NCBI RefSeq assembly: GCF_041601295.1
Contig: NZ_JBFIII010000128.1
Coordinates: 1 to 6,487, forward strand
Reading direction: 5' to 3'
Length of the DNA stretch: 6,487 nt
Source of the DNA: Immundisolibacter sp.
GTDB taxonomy: Bacteria > Pseudomonadota > Gammaproteobacteria > Immundisolibacterales > Immundisolibacteraceae
Shown here in pieces: positions 1 through 6,100 of this stretch. The position numbers and the translations under genes are program-made. How positions within the stretch are numbered: the first letter of the stretch is position 1; each line of letters opens with the position of its first letter. The notes below the pieces were generated by a model. That model searched no databases and was not told where the DNA came from. It saw nothing but the letters and a program-made list of their open reading frames with translations.

Positions 1-219
1 GCCGCGGCCGTCGTCGCGCACCGCAAGGGAGCCGTCGTCGTGCAGCGTGACGCTGATGTGGTGCGCGTGCCCGGCCAGCGCCTCGTCCACCGCGTTGTCG
101 ATAACCTCCTGCGCCAGGTGGTTGGGGCGTTCGGTCTGGGTGTACATGCCGGGGCGTTTTCGCACCGGTTCGAGGCCGGTCAGCACCTCGATGGAAGCGG
201 CGTCGTAGCTGTGATTCAT
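1..219 (-). CDS. parE: DNA topoisomerase IV subunit B, N-terminal 73 residues (3' part outside window)
   Basis: ParE is the ATPase subunit of topoisomerase IV, which with ParC decatenates daughter chromosomes and relaxes supercoils in the cytoplasm. The visible 73 residues are the start of the GHKL ATPase domain. They contain IEVLTGLEPVRKRPGMY at 10-26, RPNHLAQEVIDNAVDEALAG at 31-50 (E38 as the general base, N42 as the Mg/ATP ligand) and DDGRG at 69-73, which touches the adenine pocket. The RPNHL/ALAGHA wording is ParE-like rather than GyrB-like, where the family usually has SxxGLHHLVxEVVDN. The ATG at 219 is chosen because the protein then begins like E. coli ParE (short polar leader, then a few residues before IEVLTGLEPVR). 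No convincing Shine-Dalgarno sequence precedes it. The gene is read leftwards off the window edge. It follows ggt in the same direction but is separated by a MITE-like element, so it probably has its own promoter. Confidence 0.95.
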   Translation of the reverse strand, partial: MNHSYDAASIEVLTGLEPVRKRPGMYTQTERPNHLAQEVIDNAVDEALAGHAHHISVTLHDDGSLAVRDDGRG

Positions 220-295
220 GCGTGGGCTGGCAGGCCGGTGGGCAGCAGCAGAATCGCTCACGCGATCCGGCGGGGCGGGCTAAGGGTTCGCTATG
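220..295. other. parE 5' leader, no clear signals
   Basis: This GC-rich 76-base stretch lies between the parE start codon and the left end of the MITE-like element. Read on the parE strand it has no purine-rich Shine-Dalgarno sequence in the 15 bases before the ATG. A TAGCAT hexamer on the minus strand near 298-293 resembles a sigma70 -10 box, with 4 of 6 matches, but no -35 hexamer lies at 16-18 bases. I cannot place the promoter with confidence. Confidence 0.3.
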
Positions 296-299
296 CTAG

Positions 300-317
300 C
301 AGCCTGTCGGACTTGGG
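300..317 (+). repeat. Left terminal inverted repeat of MITE-like element
   Basis: CAGCCTGTCGGACTTGGG. It matches the reverse complement of 442-459 at 17 of 18 positions; the one difference is T305 (TGTCGG) against C in the partner. Immediately outside it is the palindromic tetramer CTAG. Confidence 0.75.
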
Positions 318-441
318 GCTGATCTACTGCGCAGGAGGGAGAACGGTCCAAATTTCCCCGATTTTTCCTTACATGGAACCACCATGCGCGTCAAAATCGT
401 GAAACTTTGTCCGCAGTCTCCCACTATGCTCGCTACGATCG

Positions 442-459
442 CCCAAGTCCGACGGGCTG
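442..459 (-). repeat. Right terminal inverted repeat of MITE-like element
   Basis: On the plus strand this reads CCCAAGTCCGACGGGCTG, the inverted partner of 300-317 with one mismatch. Immediately outside it is CCAG, one base different from the CTAG at the left end. Confidence 0.75.
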
Positions 460-463
460 CCAG

Positions 464-528
464 TCACTATGTCCCGCGAGCGTAAGGCCGCGCCGATGCC
501 GATAGGACCTGTGGCCAGCCCGGGATTC
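464..528. other. ggt 3' flank, no terminator seen
   Basis: These 65 bases follow the ggt stop codon (TGA, 531-529 on the minus strand) and end at the MITE-like element. I found no GC hairpin followed by a T-run on the ggt strand. Transcription may continue into the inverted repeats, which could themselves fold and slow or stop it, or it may end by Rho. Confidence 0.35.
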
Positions 529-2187
529 TCAACGCACCTGCGCACTGCCCTTGCGACGCGGGTCGCTTGCGGCCTGCATTTGCCCGGTGCGCGGCTGCCA
601 GGCGATGGCCTGCATATTGCCGTAGCGCCGATTCACCTGCTGCAGGGTGTGTCCAAGTTTTTCAAGACCGGCGATGTCGTCGGCACCCAGGCCCTGCGGT
701 TCGTACTCCACCACATCGGGGCTGAACTGGTGGTGGTAGCGGCCGGTCGTCACCCACTCGGCCGGATCGTCGCTGCCCTGCGCAAAACTCAGAGTCCCCA
801 GCAGCACCATGCTGATGATGCGGCTGCCGCCGGGCGTGCCGAGCACCGCCACCGCATCGCCACGGCGCAGGATGGTCGGCGTCATGCTCGACAGCGGCCG
901 CTTGCCGGGCGCAATGGCGTTGGCGTGGCTGCCAATCAGCTTGTACGCGTTGGGGCTCCCGGACTTGGCCGAGAAGTCGTCCATCTCGTCATTCAGCAAC
1001 ACGCCACTGCCGGGCGGCATGAAGCCGCTGCCAAACGGGATGTTGACGCTGAGGGTGGCCGACACGATGTTGCCGGCGGCATCCACCACCGAAAAATGCG
1101 TGGTGTCGGTGCCTTCCGGGCCGGACGGCGCGCCCGGCAGGCTGGCGCTCGATGTGGCCTGGTCAGTCCGGATACCAGCGCGCAGGCCGGCGGCGTAGTC
1201 CTTGCTGCCGAGCATCGCCAGCGGCATGGCCACGTAGTCGGGATCGCCCAGATACTCGGCGCGGTCGCGGTAAGCCCGGCGCATGGCCTCCACAATCAGG
1301 TGTTTACGCGTGACCGGATCGCGCAGATTCAGCGCGTAACCTTCCAGAATATTCAGAGCGGTCAGCAGGGCCACGCCACCGGACGATGGCGGCGGCGCGG
1401 TCAGCACCTCGACCTCGTGGTAACGCCCACGCAGGGGGGTGCGTTCCACGGCGCGGTAGTCGGCCAGATCAGACAGGGTCCAGGCGCCGCCGGCAGCGTT
1501 GACGCCCTCCACCAGCAGCCGCGCCGTGTCACCGCTGTAAAAGCCGGGCTGGCCCTGGCGTGCCAGCCGTTGCAGGGTCGCGGCCAGATCCTTTTGCACC
1601 AGCCGGAAACCGGCCTTGGGCGGCTGGCCCTGGTCCAGGAACACAGCGGCCGCGGCCGGGGCGGCAGCCAGCGCCTTTTGCCGCATGCCGACCATCTGTA
1701 GATGAAACTCATCCGGCTCGAAGCCCTCTGTCGCCAGCCGAATGGCTGGCGACAGATTGCGCGCCAGGCCCAGCCTGCCACACCGCTTGCCGACCTGCAC
1801 CAACCCCGCGGGCTCGCCGGGAATACCAGCCGCCAGTGGCCCATTCAGCGATTTCTCCCTCACCGGCTTGCCGTCTTCGCCCAGGTACATATCGCGCGAG
1901 GCGCTTTGCGGCGCCCGCTCGCGGGCATCGACAAACAGGGCTTTGCCGCCCTTGAGCTGGATCAGGTAGAAAGCCCCGCCTCCGATACCCGAACTGACCG
2001 GCTCGACCACCGCCAGGGCGGCGCTGACCGCGACCGCGGCGTCGCAGGCATTGCCCCCGGCGGCAAGAATCTCGAAGCCGGCCTCGGTGGCCAGCGGGTG
2101 AGCACTGGCAATGGCACCGAGCTTTGGAGCAGCCGCCAGTGGGCTGGCGACGAGGGTGACAAGAACAATTGTTAGCAAACGTTGCAC
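529..2187 (-). CDS. ggt: Gamma-glutamyltransferase (glutathione hydrolase) precursor, periplasmic
   Basis: An N-terminal nucleophile hydrolase that cuts or transfers the gamma-glutamyl group of glutathione and similar compounds. The 552 residues are close to the usual length (about 580). Residues 1-20 form a likely Sec signal peptide ending in AAA, which implies export. The precursor should self-cleave before T362 in DTTHFSVVD, making a large and a small subunit. Aligned by eye to E. coli GGT, the key residues are present: R89 (R114), T362 (T391), N382 (N411), D404 (D433), S433/S434 (S462/S463) in PLSSM, and G453/G454 in TPGGSR. The lid loop is present, including gating Y415 (Y444). T409 is replaced by S380 and Q430 by E401. 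Retention of D404 and the lid argues against a cephalosporin acylase. The start is GTG at 2187, supported by GAGG six bases upstream. The gene begins 27 bases after the SDR stop, so the two are probably one operon. Confidence 0.96.
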   Translation of the reverse strand: MQRLLTIVLVTLVASPLAAAPKLGAIASAHPLATEAGFEILAAGGNACDAAVAVSAALAVVEPVSSGIGGGAFYLIQLKGGKALFVDARERAPQSASRDMYLGEDGKPVREKSLNGPLAAGIPGEPAGLVQVGKRCGRLGLARNLSPAIRLATEGFEPDEFHLQMVGMRQKALAAAPAAAAVFLDQGQPPKAGFRLVQKDLAATLQRLARQGQPGFYSGDTARLLVEGVNAAGGAWTLSDLADYRAVERTPLRGRYHEVEVLTAPPPSSGGVALLTALNILEGYALNLRDPVTRKHLIVEAMRRAYRDRAEYLGDPDYVAMPLAMLGSKDYAAGLRAGIRTDQATSSASLPGAPSGPEGTDTTHFSVVDAAGNIVSATLSVNIPFGSGFMPPGSGVLLNDEMDDFSAKSGSPNAYKLIGSHANAIAPGKRPLSSMTPTILRRGDAVAVLGTPGGSRIISMVLLGTLSFAQGSDDPAEWVTTGRYHHQFSPDVVEYEPQGLGADDIAGLEKLGHTLQQVNRRYGNMQAIAWQPRTGQMQAASDPRRKGSAQVR

Positions 2188-2193
2188 GGGGAA

Positions 2194-2197
2194 CCTC
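2194..2197 (-). promoter_or_regulatory. Ribosome binding site supporting the GTG start of ggt
   Basis: GAGG on the minus strand, six bases before the GTG at 2187. It lies in the 27-base gap after the SDR stop codon. The next part of the reading frame encodes the signal peptide directly, so this GTG rather than a later ATG is the natural start. Confidence 0.65.
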
Positions 2198-2214
2198 GGC
2201 GACCGATTGGGTAA

Positions 2215-2997
2215 TTACATGCCGGTAAAGCAAGCGCCGCCGTCGACCGAGATCATCTGCCCCGACACAAAGTCCGACAGCGCCGACAGCAGGTACACGG
2301 CCGTGCCGACCAGGTCGTCGGCGTATTGCTCGCGGCCCAGTGAGCAGATGGACTTCATGGCGTCAGTGATGCCCTCGGCATGGTTCTCGCGCATGATGTC
2401 CTTGCTGGCCTGGCTCTGTATGAAGCCCGGCACCAGGGTGTTCACGCGGATGCCGTTGGGCCCCAGTTCGCGCGCCAGGCACCGCGTCATCGTCGCCACC
2501 GCGCCCTTGCTGACCACGTAGTGCAGCAGGTTTGGATTCCCCAGCTGGATGGTGTTCGAGGAGATATTGACGATCTTCCCATAGCCCTGCGCGCGCATGG
2601 CGGGCACCACCGCCTTGCAGGCGTGCCAGGTGCCGGTGACGTTAATGGTGAGCATGCGCTGCCAGGCGTCTTCGGAGATTTCGTCGAAAGGCAGCATGCG
2701 GGCGCCCTCGGTCACCGCGCTCGGCCCGAACATGGCGGCGTTGTTGATGATGCCGTCGATGCGGCCGTACGCCTCGACGGTGGCCTGCGCCATGGCCGCG
2801 CAACTGGCCATGTCGGTAACGTCGAGCTTCAGGCCCAGGCTGTCGCCGCCCAGCATGCCCAGAGTCTCCTCGCAGGGGAGAATGTCCGCCGCAACGACCG
2901 TCGCGCCCTGCTCGGCCAGACCCTTGGCATAGGCCTGGCCAATGCCGCGCGCCGCGCCGGTGACAATCACCACCCGTCCGTCCAGTACTGCCGCCAT
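2215..2997 (-). CDS. Short-chain dehydrogenase/reductase (SDR), substrate unknown
   Basis: A 260-residue classical SDR, the standard length for the family, expected to be a soluble NAD(P)(H)-dependent alcohol/ketone oxidoreductase with one Rossmann domain. Visible motifs are the cofactor-binding TGAARGIG at 13-20, an acidic residue at the end of beta-2 (D38 in AAD), which in this family favours NAD(H) over NADP(H), DV at 59-60, NNAA at 85-88, N119 in TIN, catalytic S147 in NISS, Y160 and K164 in YVVSK, and the late SGQMISVDGG signature at 245-254. The spacings S147-Y160 (13) and Y160-K164 (4) are the classical ones, so the tetrad is intact. A strong GGAGGAG precedes the ATG at 2997. It overlaps many generic SDRs annotated as 3-oxoacyl-ACP reductase, but FabG itself is unlikely without fatty-acid neighbours. 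It is the first gene of the probable SDR-ggt unit and is divergent from the large 2-oxoacid oxidoreductase gene. The substrate cannot be read from the sequence. Confidence 0.95.
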   Translation of the reverse strand: MAAVLDGRVVIVTGAARGIGQAYAKGLAEQGATVVAADILPCEETLGMLGGDSLGLKLDVTDMASCAAMAQATVEAYGRIDGIINNAAMFGPSAVTEGARMLPFDEISEDAWQRMLTINVTGTWHACKAVVPAMRAQGYGKIVNISSNTIQLGNPNLLHYVVSKGAVATMTRCLARELGPNGIRVNTLVPGFIQSQASKDIMRENHAEGITDAMKSICSLGREQYADDLVGTAVYLLSALSDFVSGQMISVDGGACFTGM

Positions 2998-3003
2998 GTG
3001 TCA

Positions 3004-3010
3004 CTCCTCC
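3004..3010 (-). promoter_or_regulatory. Strong Shine-Dalgarno of the SDR gene
   Basis: GGAGGAG on the minus strand, six bases before the ATG at 2997. It is nearly a full match to the anti-Shine-Dalgarno sequence and fixes the SDR start. Confidence 0.8.
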
Positions 3011-3132
3011 AGGGGTCGATGCGGTCGGTAATTCGCTGTCACACAGATAAGCCGGCGTCAGTCTAACCCCGGTGCCACGCATTGCCGCGGCGGGTAGGGC
3101 GGCGCTACGCTTGTCAAGTTCCAGCCCCCCGC

Positions 3133-3136
3133 GGAG
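3133..3136 (+). promoter_or_regulatory. Shine-Dalgarno of the oxidoreductase gene
   Basis: GGAG six bases before the ATG at 3143. It supports this start for the large plus-strand gene, whose first conserved segment (AGYVSGYRGSP) begins about 45 residues later, as expected for the family. Confidence 0.7.
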
Positions 3137-3142
3137 TGTTGT

Positions 3143-6100
3143 ATGAGCCTGCTGCCAGTCACCTTGGAAGACAAATATGCACAGCCCCACGGGCGGGTGC
3201 TGGTGTCGGCCACGCAGGCGCTCACTCGCTTATTGCTGGAACAGCGCACGCGGGATCTGGCCGCCGGCTGCAATACGGCCGGCTATGTGTCGGGCTACCG
3301 TGGGTCGCCGCTGGGCACGCTGGACAAGGCGCTGTGGAGCGCTGAAAAGCACTTGACAGAACATCACGTGGTGTTTCGTGCCGGGGTGAATGAGGACCTC
3401 GCCGCCACTGCCATCTGGGGCACGCAGCAACTGGCCGTGTTCGAGGGTGCGCGCTACGACGGCGTGTTCGCAATGTGGTACGGCAAGGGCCCGGGCGTGG
3501 AGCGCAGCGGCGATGCGCTGCATCACGCCAACCTCGCCGGCACGTCTCCTCACGGCGGGGTGCTGATGGCGGTCGGTGACGACCCGGTGTGCCACTCGTC
3601 CACAGTGCCACAGCAAAGCGAGTTCGCGCTGATGGCAGCGGGCATTCCGGTATTGGCCGCCGCCAACATTCAGGATGTGTACGACTTCGGCTTGGCCGGC
3701 ATCGCCATCTCGCGCTTCTCCGGCGTGTGGGTGGCGCTTAAACTGGTCACCGACGTGGCCGAATCGTCGGCCGTGATCGACCTCGATTCTGCCGCCAGTC
3801 GGCTGGTGCTGCCGGCCGATTTCGTGATGCCCCCGGACGGCGTGCACCTGCGCGTGCCGGACTGGCCGACCTTCCAGGAAGAACGCCTGATGCGCTACCG
3901 CCTGCCGGCGGTGCAGGCAGCCGTGCGCGCCAGTGGTCTGGATCGGGTGACGCTGACCAGCCCGCAGCCGCGCCTGGGCATCGTCGCCTTTGGAAAGGCT
4001 TATGAGGACTTGCGCCAGGGACTACTCGATCTGGGGCTCGACGATCGCACCGCCGCGCAGCTGGGCATAACGCTGTACAAGCCGGCGCTGATCTGGCCGT
4101 TGGAACCGCAGGGCCTGCGCGCGTTCGCCGCCGGCCTGGAAGAAGTGCTGGTCGTGGAAGAAGGCCGCGCCATGCTGGAAGGGCAGATCAAGGACCTGCT
4201 GTTCGCTCTGCCGGACGGGCAACGGCCGCGGGTGGTGGGCAAGCTCGATGAGGCCGGTCGGGTGCTGTTTTCCGATTTCGGGGAATTGAGTCCCCGTGCC
4301 GTGGCTCGCGTGCTGGCCAGGCGGCTTGCACCGATGACTCCAGACGCCGGCATCGACACCCGTTTGTCGCTGCTGGAGGGCCAGCGCGAGCGGGCCAGCC
4401 GCTACCAGGCCAAGTTCCAGCGCACGCCGTATTTTTGTTCCGGTTGCCCGCACAACACCGGCACCCGCATTCCCGACGGCAGTGTGGCACTGGCCGGTAT
4501 CGGCTGCCATTTTCTGGCCCAGCGCATGGAGCGCAACACCAAGACCTGGACCCACATGGGTGCTGAAGGCGTCAGCTGGGTCGGCATGGCACCGTTCACG
4601 GATCTCGAACACGTGTTCGTCAACATCGGCGACGGCACCTACTACCACTCCGGGCTGCTGGCCATCCGCCAGGCGGTGGCGTCGGGTGTCAACGTCACCT
4701 ACAAAATTCTCTATAACGACGCGACCGCCATGACCGGCGGCCAGCCGATTGACGGCCCGATCAGCGTGGTGCAGATCACCCACCAGATGCACGGCGAGAG
4801 CGTGCAGCGCATCGCCGTGGTCAGCGATGCACCGGAGAAATTCAACCGCCGCGACTTCGCCGAGGGCACCACGCTTGATCACCGCGACCAGCTGGACGCC
4901 GTACAGCGGGAACTGCGCGAATGTCCGGGTACTTCGGTACTCATCTACGAACAAACCTGCGGCACCGAGAAACGCCGTCGTCGCAAACGCGGCAAGCTGG
5001 CCGACCCGGACAAGCGGGCCTTCATCAACGACCGTGTGTGCGAGGGCTGCGGTGATTGTTCGGTGAAGTCGAACTGCCTCTCGGTGGTGCCCCTGGAAAC
5101 CGAATTCGGCCGCAAGCGCGCCATCGACCAGTCCGCCTGCAACAAGGATTACTCCTGCGTGAAGGGCTTTTGCCCGAGCTTTGTCACCGTCCATGGCGGT
5201 GGCCTGGCCCGACCCCGCGGCAACCAGGTGCCGGAGGCGTTGTTGCAAGGTCTCGCGGAGCCCACGCGTCCCGAGGCGCAGTCGGCCTACGGCATGTTGG
5301 TAGCTGGTGTCGGCGGCATGGGCGTGGTCACAGTCAGCCAGTTGTTGGCCACCGCTGCGCACATGGAGGGCCGTTACGTGCTGGTGCTGGACGACACCGG
5401 TCTGTCGCAAAAATTCGGTTCCGTATTCAGCCACGTACAGATTGCTGCCAGTGCCGAAGCGCTGCACACCGGACGCGTGGGCGATGGCAACGCCGACCTG
5501 CTGCTGGGGCCCGACTTGGTGACCTGCGCCAGCGAGAAAGTGCTGGCCAAGACCAGCACCGGCCGTACCAATGCGGTGGTCAACACCTACGAGCAGATGA
5601 CCGGCGACTTCACCCGCCAGCCGGATCTGACCTTGCCCAGCGTCGACCTGAAGCACGCCGTGAGTGAGTTCTGCGGCGATGGGCGGGTGCATTTCGTGGA
5701 TGCCACGCGCTTGTCGCGGGAGCTGATCGGCGACGCCATCGGCGCCAATATGTTCCTGCTCGGTTACGCCTATCAGCGCGGTCTGGTGCCGCTGTCGGCG
5801 GCCTCGATCGAGCGGGCGATCACCCTGAACGGCGTGTCAGTCAACGGCAACGTCAACATCTTCCGCTGGGGTCGGCTGTATGCAGAGCAGCCACGCCAGG
5901 TGGAAGACATCGCCGCCAGCAGTCGTGGACCCAAGACCAGCGCGCCCCTGTCGCATGACCTCGCCAGCCTCGTTAACCGGCGGGTGGCGGACCTGACCGC
6001 CTACCAGAACGCGGCTTATGCCGAGGGCTACCGGAGCCTGGTCGAGCGGGTGCGGCAAGCCGAAAAATCCAAGACCAAGGGCATGAGCGGCCTGGCCGAA

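Larger units (their letters stand above)
296..463. mobile_element. MITE-like element with terminal inverted repeats, no transposase
   Basis: Bases 300-317 and 442-459 are inverted repeats matching at 17 of 18 positions. Extending outward by four bases gives 20 of 22. The outermost four bases are CTAG on the left (296-299) and CCAG on the right (460-463). They could be a 4-base target duplication that has since mutated at one base. Weaker complementarity continues inwards with gaps: GATCTACTGCGCAG...GGGAGA near 321-342 pairs with TCTCCCACTATGCTCGC...GATC near 417-440. The interior (about 343-410) is visibly more AT-rich than both neighbours, with AAATTT and GATTTTT tracts. No transposase can fit in 160 bases, so any movement would depend on an enzyme elsewhere. 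Alternatives are the joined ends of a deleted insertion sequence or a large imperfect hairpin in the parE leader transcript. I do not recognise the parent family. The CTAG-type target suggests an IS5-like enzyme, but that is inference. Confidence 0.55.
2998..3142. promoter_or_regulatory. Divergent intergenic region with promoters for the SDR-ggt and oxidoreductase genes
   Basis: 145 bases separate the two divergent start codons, so both promoters are probably here. On the plus strand, TTGCCG (3082-3087) followed 18 bases later by TACGCT (3106-3111) is a plausible but weak sigma70 pair for the oxidoreductase. On the minus strand a consensus-like TTGACA (3117-3112) has no good -10 partner at 16-18 bases. 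TAGACT near 3066-3061 is a possible -10 box for the SDR without a good -35. No clear operator palindrome stands out. Confidence 0.4.

Noticed and set aside
40..402. Plus-strand frame crossing the parE start and the left half of the inverted-repeat element
   Set aside because: It is antisense to parE for its first half and then enters the non-coding element. It has no recognisable protein features.
384..485. 33-codon plus-strand frame starting inside the MITE-like element (MRVKIVKLCPQS...)
   Set aside because: It is short, has only a weak GGAA before the ATG, runs through the right terminal repeat into flanking DNA and stops there. It could be a relic of an insertion-sequence gene end, but nothing supports translation.
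464..528. Intrinsic terminator after ggt
   Set aside because: I looked for a GC-rich hairpin followed by a T-run on the minus strand and found none. The T/A tracts at 352-367 lie inside the element and are not preceded by a stable stem.
469..1701. Long plus-strand open frame of 410 codons opposite ggt
   Set aside because: It is fully antisense to a confidently identified ggt. Its translation is rich in Arg, His, Ala, Gly and Gln with no recognisable motif, which is typical of the reverse frame of a high-GC gene.
2215..2997. Assignment of the SDR as FabG (3-oxoacyl-ACP reductase)
   Set aside because: The catalytic motifs are shared by all classical SDRs, D38 suggests NAD(H) rather than NADP(H), and no fatty-acid synthesis genes are nearby. 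I left the substrate unassigned.
4022..5692. Long minus-strand open frame of 556 codons inside the oxidoreductase gene
   Set aside because: It lies wholly antisense to the conserved TPP, Fe-S and gamma domains. It is low in complexity of composition, matches no family I recognise and has no supporting ribosome binding site context. It is a GC-skew shadow.
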